This document shows positions 22,308 to 34,269 of a DNA stretch of 64,000 nucleotides, one piece after another. A model generated the notes under the pieces. That model was not told the DNA's origin and made no database searches. It was given only the letters and a program-made list of their open reading frames with translations. The position numbers and the translations under genes are program-made. The DNA is taken from the NCBI GenBank assembly GCA_027625915.1, contig JANTQA010000023.1, positions 558,001-622,000 on the forward strand, in the 5' to 3' direction. How positions within the stretch are numbered: position 1 is the first letter of the stretch; every line of letters starts with the position of its first letter. This DNA is from Anaeramoeba flamelloides. Taxonomy: Eukaryota > Metamonada > Anaeramoebidae.

Positions 22308-23015
22308 TTAATACAAGAAAAAAAGTGAATTTAAAATCAAAAAAGAGAAAAGTAAAAAAAAATTAATAGAATTAACGAGGCCGCCATCGGTTTCGTTTGA
22401 CGAATCAGAGTCACCAATAAGAAAGATGATATTAGGTTCATCTTCTTCGCTATCTCTACAGACATCCAAAGTATATTCCATTACACTGGTTTGTGAAGAA
22501 CAAGATAAGCCTGAATAATAAGTCTGAGAGTATGTTTGTCCTGAACCGGTTATTTTATGGCTCGTTCCATCATAAGTATAACAGCAATTCTTCATATAGG
22601 ATTCTACATAGATTTCATCACAGTTTCCGTTTTCTTCAGAATCGTATCCCAATCCATAGATATCTGCTGTAGGTGATTCCAGAACAAAATGTATTGATGT
22701 ATCCTCACCCATGATTGTGCATCCCAACGCAAGTGTTTCATTATCAGATAAGGCACCGCAATCTGTATCCTCATAAAATTCTACTCGAACTAAGGTCTCG
22801 TCACTATCAGTTAATACAAGATATTTCCTGCTATTTGAACCCCATTGATAACAATAATCAGGTACAATATGTTGATCTTGTGCTAAATCTGAAGTACCAC
22901 ATCCCTCATCGTAATAAAATGACTGTTTTAGAACTTGAGTTACTTGAACTTCATCGGATGTTATCAAATTAAAGATGGAACAAATAAAAATCAATAAAAT
23001 CAATTTTTTCATCAT
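22308..23015 (-). CDS. Secreted, probably GPI-anchored cysteine-module protein, 235 aa
   Basis: Intact single-exon ORF. Residues 1-20 (MMKKLILLIFICSIFNLITS) form a signal peptide. The mature part is acidic with three loose modules of the form aromatic-x3-Cys ... Cys: CGTSD to VPDYC, FYEDTDC to LGC, and YYSGLSC to DVC. There are N-glycosylation sequons NET near residues 92 and 213. The C-terminus has a Gly-Gly pair after Ser/Asn/Asp, a short spacer and a hydrophobic end (FFLLFSFLILNSLFFLY) with no cytoplasmic tail, a standard GPI signal. It would act at the cell surface; partner and role are unknown. The paralog at 8988-9695 is equally long but has an in-frame TGA. The 5' flanks of both copies are also conserved, so promoter elements were duplicated too. 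Confidence 0.8.
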   Translation of the reverse strand: MMKKLILLIFICSIFNLITSDEVQVTQVLKQSFYYDEGCGTSDLAQDQHIVPDYCYQWGSNSRKYLVLTDSDETLVRVEFYEDTDCGALSDNETLALGCTIMGEDTSIHFVLESPTADIYGLGYDSEENGNCDEIYVESYMKNCCYTYDGTSHKITGSGQTYSQTYYSGLSCSSQTSVMEYTLDVCRDSEEDEPNIIFLIGDSDSSNETDGGLVNSINFFLLFSFLILNSLFFLY

Positions 23016-26000
23016 ATAATATTTTTATTTTTTTTGAAAAAAGTAAATTTAAAAAATAATGATTAAATGTTTAAAAAATTATTTTTTCTTTGGTTTACTA
23101 ATTGTGAGTGATTATGTGTTAGCTTTCAAAATTTCTCACTTTTCTTGTTGAAAAAGAAATTTAATTCAGAAATTCAAATTCTTTTTTTTGGAATAAAAAA
23201 ACAGATCATGTACAAAAAAAATTAATTTATGAGTATTTCAAACTGAGAAGAATGTTCAGAATTCAAAAAAATGAAGCCAAAATTTTCATTCCACTTTTAC
23301 AATCAAAAAGAAGAAAAAAATTAGAACAAAATACACCCTCTTCAAAAGATTACCCCTTATCAAAAAATCCAAATTCAATTATACTTATAGATTTTAATAA
23401 TAAAAAGACTTTTTTTTCAAGATTTTTTTTCAGAGAGAATAAAAACATTCTTAAAGTTTTCTTTATTAATAAAGTAAAAATTGTTTTAAAAAGAGTCCTT
23501 TTCTTCAAACCCCAATATCTACACCATATTTAAAGGTTACTCTTTTCCTTATTAAAAATTCAGAAATCATTCTTAAAATTTGAATTTAGAAACAATTTTC
23601 ATTTTTTGAAGAGAAAAAAATATGGAAGATTTGTAGTTGGTTTTGTTTCATTTTTTAAAATCGAAATCTTGAAATTTACAGGTGAAATTTTATTTATTTA
23701 TTCGTTTGTTAATCTTTTTTAAGAATTTGTCATTTTAGGTTGTTAGCAAAACAAAAGAAAACCCAAATATTTCCAAAAAATGAGTACCAAACCTTAAACA
23801 AAGGAAACAAATTTCAATCTATTTCTGGGTAATTTAACAATCAGTCAAAAAGGGAAAAAGAAATCCAAGATAAAAATTTTTTCTCAATTAATCAACAACT
23901 ACAGCCTTTTCAACTCACCTATGAAACCCACCCCCTTCTTTGATGAAAGGTTGGAAAACATTTCCAGTCAATTTTTGAATCTCATTTCACATTACTTTAA
24001 TTTTCCATTATTCATAAAAAAATATTGAAATCATATTGTCTGTTTGATTTCTGAAAAGGGACTATTAACTCTAATATATTTTGAATCTCAAAGAAAATAG
24101 AGTAATTATTTTCACAAAGAGAAAGAATTAAAATCGACACGCAACTCATTTATCAACTTTAGAGAGATGAATTATCAATTAAAGAATTCATTTTTCCCTA
24201 TTAAATTTTCAGTTTTAAGATAGTATCCCTTTTTTTATTTGGATTTTTGGTTCGAAAGAAAAAGAAAAAGAAAAATTTGCAAAAAAAATAAATTTGGAAA
24301 GAAATCTCACTTTGAGTAAATTGTGAGAGACAATATGTACACACAACTGGGGTTTTAGTCTTATTTTAAAAATACATGAAAAATAAATCAAAATCTTGAA
24401 ATACTTGAAGATAAGGATAAATAGATCTTTCATTTTATTAACAATTATTTATTAAATTGTTTGAAATTTAAAAGAATAGGCATTATTGTTTTTCAAATAT
24501 TCAGATCATAAACATGGAACTATTTGAATTCAAATTAGGTATTTGATAGAATTTATTCGTTTTTTTCTTATAAGTATTCTTTATTTTCATTCGTGTTATT
24601 TTGTTTGAAAATCTTCAAAAATTGAGAAATAATAAATAAAATCACTAGAAACAACGAAACCAAGGGGTTAATACTAACCCACCGAAAAAATTATGATTTG
24701 GTTATTAACTATTGAGTATAAATAATCAAATAACTATATGTTGCAAAATAAATTAAACTAAATTTTTTTAAATTCTTTCTGCCAAGAGATTTTTTTTTAC
24801 TTTATTACACATTTGTAAAATTTTAATTCTGAAAATTCACTAGTTGTATTTATCCACTTTTTAGAATTGGCCCCTCTGTTGATTTATTGAAATTCTAGAG
24901 GATTGTAATTTTTTGTAACAGTCAAAACAAAATTTTCATTTTATTTTTTAATTAACAGAAAAACTGATTTCAAAAAGAATTGTGCTTGAATTTTCCAGGT
25001 TTTTAAAAAAAGTGTTTTGTTTGAATTTGTTTCTCTGATTTTTTGCTTTTTTAAGAATTTTTTTGTTCTACAAAAAGGAAAAAATGAATGGAAATGTTTA
25101 TAGACTTCAACCGTTTTATATTTTTAATGTTTAAAAAATTAATTGTAATTTTTTGAGAAATTATGTATATTATCCAAAATAATACATACAAAAAAGTTTA
25201 GTCAGTGATTCAAAATAAAAAGTGTGTTTGCTTGATTTAGAAGAACTCATCTTTAACTGATCAAAGAAATTGACAAGAAACCATATTTAAATATGATACT
25301 GATAAATTGCAATAAATGTTAGAAAGATTTTTACTTGATTTTCCTTTTTGAAATTATTATGCTCAAACTTTGAATAAAGCATTTTAGAAAGTCAAGTGTT
25401 AAGAAACACTCTAAAATTAGTTTTTCTTCCAAATATTCTTTGTCAGTGGAATGTTTGATAAGAAATAGTTTGAAGATTTATAAAAATGGAAAATGAACTA
25501 AAAATTTTTATGAAATTTTTTAGAATTTATCAGTATGGATTAAAGTTTTATTTTGTTAACAGAAAATTCGAAAAAGGAAAGATCAAATGGGACAATTTGG
25601 TTGAAAAAATAGAATAAATGGTTTAGAGAGTTTTTTTCATCTCTTATAAAAAAAAAAAAAAAAAAAAAAAAAATAGGAAAAAAAATTAGACAAATTTCTT
25701 TCGATAATTTAAAGTGTATTAAAAAACCTCAAGGAGTTTAGAACCAAAATCGATTTGACCTTAGGGTTTTTAAATGAATTTTGAAGTGCATGTTTTCTTG
25801 TCAAAAAAAGAAGAAAAAAATCACTTTTTGTATTTTGAAACATTGATTATAGTAATTGAACTCATATTATTTTGATTATTATATTTTTATACAATTAAGT
25901 AGATTTTTTATCAATAGTTTATTTTAAAACTTTGTGATTTGATTTTTGAATTTTGATTATTGTCTATCCCCTTCAAAAATACTACAGATTTCTATCTTCT

Positions 26001-26220
26001 TCAAAGAAACTAATTTTTTTTTAAAATTAATTTCAGAGATGATTGGGTTTTATTCTTTTTCAAAAATGAGAAAAATGTATCAAAATTATAAAAAAAATAA
26101 TTTTTTACTGATAAGTACATTCAAAAGTAAGTTTACTCTTGAAGTAATCAGATTTTTTCTTTGTTTTTCGATTACGAGATATCGGAATTTTTTTAAATTG
26201 GCTGTCAAATATACATAAGA

Positions 26221-28890
26221 TCGTTTTTGGTTTAATATTCCCTGAAGAACTGTGTTTACAATTGAAATTTGAATAACATGTTATAAATGAGTTTTCTTAA
26301 GGCCGGTAAATCTAAGAAATTTTTATTCAGTAAGATCTAAGTTGGAAAAATGTCATTTGTTTCATGAACTTGTCTGGCCTCGTTTCTCGAAATGAAAAAG
26401 AAAGTTGTATAAAATCAGGTTTTTGAGTAAATTTCAATTTAGATAAAAGTGATAAACCTTGAGGCTAAATCTTGAGGCTGTATTTGGGTTTTTTCTTCTT
26501 TATTTTTGACTTACGAGTCAAAAAAGAGATGGTCTGCCACTTTCATGTAAAATTTGAAAAATGGCGACAATTGAAAATTTTGGAAGAATATATATTTCCT
26601 TAAAACCAAATCCTGTTTATAATTTTTTAAAAATATTTTGGGGAGTATCAAATAAATTGAGCCTTAAAGGTCAATAAAATAAAATTAAGACACATTAGAG
26701 TTGTTTTATGAGCTGTTCAATGTTTTGATTTGAAAATTAAAAAATCAAGTATTTTTTTACTTTCGAGACAGATTCCTGTTTATCATTTATGAAAATTGAT
26801 TTATCGTTTTTTCAGACATTATTGTAAAAACCCAAAATTAATAATATTATCTGCAAATGCACTCTCAAATCCACTTTTTTATTTAATTAAAGACATTTGA
26901 ATTCAAAAAAAAAAAAATCATTTTTTTCGATAATTGTGTGAAAATCAGTAAGCTGTCTTTCTTTTGAAAAAAATCATTTTATCCTAAACCTTTAAATCAC
27001 AATATTTCTTTAACCTCTCTTTCAATAGCCATTTGATTGGGATTAAGGTATTTTTTTCACAATTGGTAAGTTTTTATACTTTTTTTCTATCTTTTTATAC
27101 ACTTCCTCTTCCAAACGAATTAATCTTTTATGTCACCCACTTCAGAGCTACATAAAAATTCACTTTTCAATAGATAAACATAACTTGTTAAAAATTAATA
27201 AAAAAACTTCTAAACTAACTAACCCAGAAAAAAACAATAAAGATAAATAAAGTGATTGGGTTCCATTCTTTACTTATTTGTTTTAAAAACTTTAACAGGT
27301 CAAAGATTTTTTCTTTTAATTTTAACTCCATTTGTATTTTTTTCTAAAGATTCTTAACTCATAAATTATTACTTTTTTGATAACAAAAACCATCTTTACT
27401 TCCAGAAATAGAATTTTCACAATTTTGGCAAAAGAGGTTAAAAAATTCTATTTGAATTCAAAATTATTTTTAAAAAACGAATGTGTATTTTCTAAAGCTT
27501 TCTTGAAAATACAGAATTAACCAATTCTCCCAATAATTATTAATCTAAACAGTCAAATTCAAAAAAAAAAAAAACGATTTTTTCGAATAAAATATTCTCC
27601 AATTTCTGATTAAAGTTATCAAAACATTCCACTTCACTGAGTATTTCGAATATACATACAGAGTATAATTTTTCTTGTTAAGGTGATGGGGCATTTTACT
27701 AATTTTTTGAATTTTAATTGTGAGAATCTTACTAAAACCATTTTTGAGTGTAGTGTGATATTGTGACCTTGAAAAACAAATACCATTAATTGCCCCATCG
27801 GGGAAAAGAAATCTAAGTCAACTAAAGTTGAATCTTTCATTTTTCGATTTTTAATTTTTTTCTTGAAAATTTCAGTTCATTTAAATTAGGTTCTGTTTCC
27901 AGAAATGTATTTGAGTTAATTTTTGAAATTAATTTGAACAAAGAAAAAAACGATAAATGACCCCTTGTAAACACTTATTTTCAATTTCTAGTAGGTTTAA
28001 AAATTAATAATAAATCAAGAAAGTTCATTCGGGTGATCGTGATTTACTTGTGGTTATTAATTGTTGCACCATTGATCTGGTTTGATTAAAAGTTTTGGTT
28101 ATATACAGATCCCCATATTTATTCATAATGTTTTAATAAAATATTTTATTAATATTTAATTTCAATTTTTTTTTCAAATCTATTAAATTTAGACAAAAAC
28201 CACCAGTTCAAATATAATAGAGAAATATTTCAATAAAAAGAATAACAATAACAAATGAAAGCCCATCTCAAGATAAAAGAAAATAATGAAATTTCAGTTG
28301 AAAGAAAAAAAGAAGTTTTATGTTTATATTTATTTTTTAAAATAATTTAATGAAATAAACTACTAAATGAAAACGATATCAATACATAATTTAAAAAATC
28401 ACTTAGTACTTTTACTGAATCTAAATGAGATAAATTTGATCAAAATTCAGATTTTAATTAATTTGAAAAAAAATGATAAATAAATATGAAGCTATTATCC
28501 CCAATTCTTTTCAAATTAAAAGATTTTTATCAAAATTTTTAAATAAAATATATTAAAGCGTTTCAGGAATTAAATTAATTGTAACGCATAAGATATAGAA
28601 ATATTTGATTTTTAAAAATTTTTATTATTTTTTTTTTCATTTTTATTGTTTTTTGAATTGGGAGGGTTTTTAAATATGTTCTCATTATACTATTAAAATT
28701 TCCAAAATAGATATTTTTTAAAAAATATTACCAAAGGAATATCTAATAAATTTATTTAAAATTAAATTTATTAAAAAAAAACACATTTAAAACAATATAA
28801 ATAAAAACATCATTAACTACCATTGATCAATTATGAATTACAATTAAATTATTTCGTTGTTTGACTTTTTTAAATATTTAATTCAAGATT

Positions 28891-28926
<36 letters not shown>

Positions 28927-28945
28927 CATTTTTACCTCTAACTTT
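26221..28945. other. Gene-free stretch with inverted repeat and a TTAA-1b end
   Basis: No supported gene. 26420-26466 is the right member of the inverted pair with 21759-21806. At 27678, TTAAGGTGATGGGGCATTTT starts about 100 bp that follow the left end of the TTAA-1b element at 57.94 kb (shared TTTTAATTGTG...TTACT), so this is a worn element end. The right end was not found. The rest is A/T-rich. Confidence 0.45.
28892..28926. repeat. Poly-T tract, 35 bp
   Basis: Uninterrupted T run, 20 bp before a MITE. Confidence 0.9.
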
Positions 28946-29141
28946 TACAGTCAATTCCACTTTAAGACACAAACTTCCCTTGAAATTTAGGACACAAAAA
29001 AATTTTCAAATTAAAACAAAATGTTCAAATTCTAGTAAAATAATTTGAAAAAAAAAATTCCAAATTTTTTTTTAAATTTGGAATTCTTTTGTGTCTAAAA
29101 AAATAGTTGAAAGTTTATATCCTAAAGTAAAACCGACTTTA
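28946..29141. mobile_element. Palindromic TA-flanked MITE, older copy
   Basis: The element is 28948-29139 with TA flanks. It begins CAGTCAATTCCACTTTAAGA and ends with the worn inverse. More diverged than the 46-kb copy. Confidence 0.75.
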
Positions 29142-29629
29142 TTATATTTTAATAAAATAATAAGAGGGAAATAAATTTACCATTTACCAATGCTCAAGTA
29201 TGTTTTATCAGATAAAAATAGTTTTAATAGTTTAAAATAATATTTCAAAAAAAAAAAATAAAAAGTAAATAAAGTTAACTGTAAAATAGTCTGATTTCTA
29301 GGATGATTTTAATAAATAAACATTAGAAAAAATCCACTTTTAAATTTTTAAATAATCTATTTTTGTTTATTTAAACTGATGTTAGTTTGAAATAGTAAAT
29401 TTTGAGTTTTTAAATATACTTTTGAAAATGTGATTTTTTTGATCTTAATTAAAAGTTTAAAATTAAAGGACAAATATCATAGTTAATCCCATTTTTATTC
29501 CAATGAGAAAAAAATAAATAAAAATTATTATATTTTTTTCATACTAATAATAATTAATTATTAAACTCAAACCTATCTTATTTTTATATATTACTTTATT
29601 TTTCTCAAACTTTAAAAAAAAATCAGAAA

Positions 29630-31420
29630 ATGAGCAGCAGAAATAATTACAATAAGAAGAAGAAGAATAGAGAAACTTTAAAAATTAAGAATTTTTTTAA
29701 AAAAAGGAAAAATGGGTTTTTACTTGATAATAGATTTCCAGAGAATAAATCAGAAAAAATTAATTAAGAAGAAATTGAACAAATTCAAAATATTCCCGAA
29801 TTTAAAGGCTGTCCAACTGAAAGTTTAATTGGAAAAACAAATATTTTGGATATCTTTGAGTCTTTTTTTTTGATCAAGAATTAATTTCAATTTTGTTAAA
29901 TGTTTTAAATGAAGAAAGAGTAAGACGACTGAATGATATAAGTTTGAAATCAAAAAGTTTACCAATCGACAAAAAATTTTTAAAAAAAGATTTATTTAAT
30001 TATCTAAGTTGTTTTATCGCGATGGGAATACACCCAAATACGGATATTTCGGATCACTGGAAAAAAAATTCAATTTTAGAAACAAAATGGATTAAAGAAA
30101 TTATGTCGAGAGGGAGATTTCAGGCAATTAATAGACGTTGGAGGTTCAATAATGAAACAACTTTTGACCTAGTAAGAAAAATAATTAAAAAAAAATGCAT
30201 GGAAAATTGGGAATTAAGTAATCAAGTGGCTATTGATGAAACTTTAATTAAATCAAAATGCCGATGTAGAATGATTGTTCGAATGCCTAGAAAACCACAA
30301 AAACAGGGTTTGAAAATTTGGGTTTTAGCAGATTCAGATAATTATTATTATTGTTGGGATCTATATACGGGGAAGCCTGAAACTACTCATGAAACTTTAA
30401 TGAAATTGACAAAATACCTCCCTCTTGAAAAATATCCAAAATTTTATTTTAAAGTTATTGCTGATGCTTATTTTAGATCAACAAACTCAGTTAGAGAATT
30501 GTTAGATATTGGGGTTAATTTTACTCTTATGTGTAGAAAAGATAGAACGTCTAAAATATTTAAAAATAGTTTAGGAAAATTAGTAGATAATGGGAAATGG
30601 AGAAGCTGTTATCGTGATTTTGAATTAGTAGTTAATGAAGATAATTCAGTTTTAGAAAATATTATGGATCAAATTAATTTTAATCAAGATAAAAGTTTAA
30701 CTTTCAATTTTGGCCATTCGTCTACTAACAAAATTTTTCATAAATATTCTTCAGTGTTTAAAGAAATTCAAAAATCGGAATTAAATGACCAGATCAACCA
30801 ATCAAAAGAAAAGAAAGAAAAGAAACGGGTAATTGCTACTTTTTTTAAAGATAAAAAAAGAAGAAAAAATGGATCAAATGATGTTTGTTTAGTTTCAAAT
30901 TGTTATGATGACAGTCCGATTGAAGTTACAATAAAAAATTCACCAACGAAAATTAAACCCAAAGTATGTCATCAATATTCAAAAGAAATAGATTATGTTG
31001 ATAAGGCTAATCAAAACATACATACTTGTTTATTTAATCACAGAAACAAAAGTTGGAAAAGGGCCCTACTTTTTTATTTTTTTAAAATAATTATACACAA
31101 TACACAAGTAATTTATCGAAAGAACAATGATAAAGAACTTTTGAAAAAAAATAAAACAAAAGAAACAAAATATTTTTTAATTAAATTGGCTGAAGAATTA
31201 GTTGGAAAAAAATCAACAACTACAAATAGAAATCATATTTTAAAAAGAGTTGATCATAGAACTGATTGTTTCTATTGTCACAAAAAATTTAAAAAAAAGT
31301 TCATCAACCCCATTTCATTGTTTTGAATGTAAAATTCATCTCCATAAAAAGTGTTTTGAAACCACACATTGGGGTTTAAAACACCAAATAGATATTAAAA
31401 ATACGACAAAATTTAATTAA
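29630..31420 (+). pseudogene. PiggyBac-type transposase, broken (DDE_Tnp_1_7)
   Basis: Cut-and-paste transposase that acts on TTAA-flanked DNA. The probable start is 29630 (MSSRNNYNKKKKNRE, Lys-rich). The main open frame is 29893-31326. Catalytic Asp candidates in that frame are in VAIDET (residue 115), KVIADAYF (191) and IDYVDKANQ (370), in the order and context of piggyBac. The C-terminal Cys/His zinc domain is present: CFYC in the main frame, then HCFEC and HLHKKCF one frame over, ending at TAA 31418-31420. Lesions: TAA at 29765-29767; a one-base loss in the T9 run 29863-29871; a one-base gain in the A8 run 31291-31298. The two homopolymer changes could be assembly errors. Its own terminal repeats were not found. 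TTAA-1 and TTAA-2 elements in the window are the kind of substrate it would use. Confidence 0.85.
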
Positions 31421-31922
31421 TTTATTATATTTATTTTTATATAAAAAAACTAAAATTTTCTAAAATAAAAAAATTATTAAGGTCTCATCTTTTTTATTTT
31501 TTTAGGCGAATATTTAATCAAAATTTTAGTTTTTTTCAACCAGATAATGTTTTTAACAAGATTTAAAGAGAAATACAAAAAAAAAAATTTTTTGATCGAA
31601 ACAGATTCGGGCACTTAAGGCATATTAACTTTTTATTTTTTTTTAAAACCTAAACTTTTTCATTATGAAATTTTGAGTAAATAATTTTTGATAACTACAA
31701 ATAAGAAAGAGATTAGCTCTCTTAAAAGTCAAAGATAGTATTGTAGTTGCTGTGGAAAAATTTTGAGAATTTATTATCAGTTATTAGTCAAAGTTTGGAA
31801 AATTTTTGATCTTGTTATTGTCAATTCTAACAAAGTAGAATTAAGAAGTATTTTACGAAATAAAATTGTCTTAAAAAAAGTTATTTGTAATTATTTTAGT
31901 GTTTTTTAAAAAAAATTTGTTA
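31421..31922. other. Flank of the transposase, gene-free
   Basis: AT-rich. Bases about 31690-31775 resemble 50230-50310, and both could read as a CSxCGKIL stub, but no complete finger follows. No TTAA-bounded terminus of the piggyBac element was found. Confidence 0.35.
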
Positions 31923-32417
31923 TATAGTAGGGAAAAAAATACCTAACATGAAAAAAATCCCAGACAAGATTTTTAATTGTGAATATTAGTAAAATTTTTG
32001 TCTAATTTCAATGAAATCCTTATTATAAATAACCAATTTTTTTATGAGATTAGTAATAAACCTACCTAAAGTTCATCAAAGTAAGGTGTCTCTAGAATAC
32101 TTGAGTAATTGTTTGATAGCCATATGTTGATGAACTTTTTTTGAAAAACAATCAAGTTTTATAGAGGTTTACTAGAGTTTGGAAAATGATAATTTTTATT
32201 CTTGTTTTTAGATTGGTTGAATGGTGTTTTGAACAAGTGTGATTTCATCAATCATCATTCTAATAAGTGGGGGGGGGTTATAATTTGAAAAGTTCGATTC
32301 TTAAAAAAAGGAATTTGATTGTAAATAGCTGAAATTACATAATAATTTTACTAATATTTACAATTAAAAATCTTGTCCGGGATTTTTTTCATGTCCGGTA
32401 TTTTTTTCACTGCTCTA
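31923..32417. mobile_element. TIR element, about 490 bp, TA-flanked
   Basis: About 80 bp from 31925 is inverted at the right end (to 32415). Shared core: GAAAAAAATACC, then ACATGAAAAAAATCCC, then GACAAGATTTTTAATTGT and ATTAGTAAAAT. The right end read inward is CAGTGAAAAAAATACCGGAC, a Tc1/mariner-like start. TA flanks both ends if the first few bases are allowed to differ. Confidence 0.65.
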
Positions 32418-33282
32418 TTTTTTTATATGATAACACTGAGATTTGTAAATGTCTCAATTTAAAATCAATTGAACATATATTTGTTACATGAAACCTAATT
32501 ACTTGATCAATAAAAACTAAAAAAAAAAGTGCTTGATCATTTGGGGAATGTTTGGAAAAGGAATGAATTCAATTTCTTTATTGAAAACAAAGTCTATATA
32601 AAAATATTATTTTTTTCTCTTTTTGAAAAAAAAGCAATATCATTTTTAAAAAAAAATTTATTTATTCTCTTTTTTCTTTGTAAAAAAAAGAGAAATCATT
32701 TTTTAAAAAAAAAAAATTATTTATTCTCTTTTTTTTTTAAAAAAGAGAGAGACGAGAGCATTAATAAGAGGTTTTGGAAAGGAGAAAAAAATAAATGATA
32801 ATTTTTGAAAAAAAAGAAAAATAATAACATTTTTTTTTTTAATGTATCAAGTCAAGAAATTTTAGAGGAATGTTCAAAATGATTCATTGTTAAGAACTAC
32901 AAGGCGCATTGGCAGGTTTTTATGTTTGGGTGTTTTTGGGAATTGCATAGCAAACATTGAATAAAATTGGAAATAGAGATCTCATTGAAAGGATTGACGA
33001 TCTCGTTTGTCTCTCTGTAAAATTTAAACCAAGTTTTGTCTCAAATGATGAAAATGTAAAATATAACATCAATGTTTTCATTAAATCCATTGAGAGAATA
33101 AGATCCTTTGAAGAAAAAGTTATTTAAAGTAAACTAAATTTCATAATAAATGGTCCTTCTTACATTTGAATTTTGAATTGCTTTTGTATCGTTTGAAGTT
33201 TTTCCTCTCACAACGAAAAGTTTGCAAATAAATCATTTTTTCTCTTTTTTATTTTTTCCACAGTTTTTTGTTAAATTGGAAA

Positions 33283-33450
33283 ATGAAAATAAAAATTTGG
33301 AAAGAAGTAAAAGATGAATTAATGAAAAAATTGGTTTTAAATATGAAAAAGAGATTATATTTAGTTATTCAAATGAAAGGGGAATCGATAAATGAGTTTT
33401 TTTACTTTTTTAAATTTTCTATTTTTTATGTAATGCTTCTTTCAAAATAA
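33283..33450 (+). CDS. Small ORF carried by the AACT element, copy 2, 55 aa
   Basis: Open from MKIKIWKEVKDELMKKLVLN to the hydrophobic end IFYVMLLSK. It is the unbroken counterpart of 4240-4407 and is shared in part with 56760-56921. Alternating Lys/Leu gives an amphipathic helix, then ESIN, then a Phe/Tyr-rich hydrophobic tail. In-frame ATG codons upstream (33268) would add five residues, but the other copies support starting at MK-K-W. It could be a membrane-active mini-protein, a fragment of a lost larger gene, or non-functional. Family unknown. Confidence 0.4.
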   Translation: MKIKIWKEVKDELMKKLVLNMKKRLYLVIQMKGESINEFFYFFKFSIFYVMLLSK

Positions 33451-33455
33451 ATGTC

Positions 33456-34269
33456 CACTAATTTGAATCTATCAAATATTCCCGAAAATACCCGAAAATC
33501 GAAAATACCCGAAAATTTTTTAACCTCATAAAAACACTTTTTGAACAACTTCAAAGAAACACTAGTGCCAATATACTCAGTTTAAAGGTAAATTTGGAAT
33601 TTTAATTTGGAAAAAAAATTTTTTTCTGAATATATCAAAATTCAAAAAAATTAAAATTTGAGGTAAAGATATTCAACACATTTTGTCTAAAATGGGTTGA
33701 CGTATCCTTAGATGACTGTAATATTTTTGATCATTTCGAGATGGTATTAACTTAATGAGAGAAAATGTACTTGTAAAGAAAATTTCTAATTCTGTATCAT
33801 TACCTATAATTTTGTAATCTTAAATACAATCCTAAAATAACCCAGTATTATCTAATCGTAAAATACATGCACATAACCTACACAAGGTGACCCAAGCCAA
33901 ACTTTATTTAACTTCCGATTCCATAAAAGGAACTGGCTTAACCAAAACATACTAACACACACCATACCAAACCGAACACAGCCTATACCAATATCCTGGC
34001 ATACCAATACACATACCCTAATAAGTACCAACAATTACTCAAATATACTCAAAAAGCACCAAAATCTCTTCAGATTAGTTTAAAGTAGAAAATTCAAAAA
34101 AAAAAATATTTTGTCTGAAAGTAAAATTGTTATTTTATCATTAAACTGAGTATATTGGCATCTGGTTTCTTCAAAGTTGTCCATAACGTGTTTTTATGTG
34201 GTTAAAAATTTTTCGGGTATTTTCGGTTTTCGGGTATTTTCGGAAATATTTCAAATACCCCACTAATTT
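33456..34269. mobile_element. MULE-like element with 9-bp target duplication (796 bp)
   Basis: The element is 33465-34260 flanked by CACTAATTT at 33456-33464 and 34261-34269. Terminal inverted repeats of about 120 bp contain repeated CGAAAATACC units, then GCCAATATACTCAGTTTAA and its inverse. Long TIRs plus 9-bp duplication are the Mutator-like hallmark. No transposase. It is nested inside the AACT element. A degraded single end lies at 48041-48165. Confidence 0.75.

Larger units (their letters stand above)
19140..26200. repeat. Segmental duplication, copy B
   Basis: Parallel to 8.16-12.87 kb: 19.14-19.39 matches 8.16-8.41, 20.04-20.28 matches 8.59-8.82, and 22.14-26.17 matches 8.83-12.87. 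It carries the intact secreted-protein gene. Relative to copy A it has gained a MITE (19407-19603), a second TIR element (19697-19957) and about 1.8 kb at 20.29-22.13. Confidence 0.8.

Noticed and set aside
27634-27840. 68-residue minus-strand ORF
   Set aside because: Overlaps a worn TTAA-1b end; no recognisable domain.
31735-31790. CSCCGKIL zinc-finger stub, repeated near 50280
   Set aside because: Only one Cys pair and no partner ligands; it could be a chance feature of a dispersed repeat.
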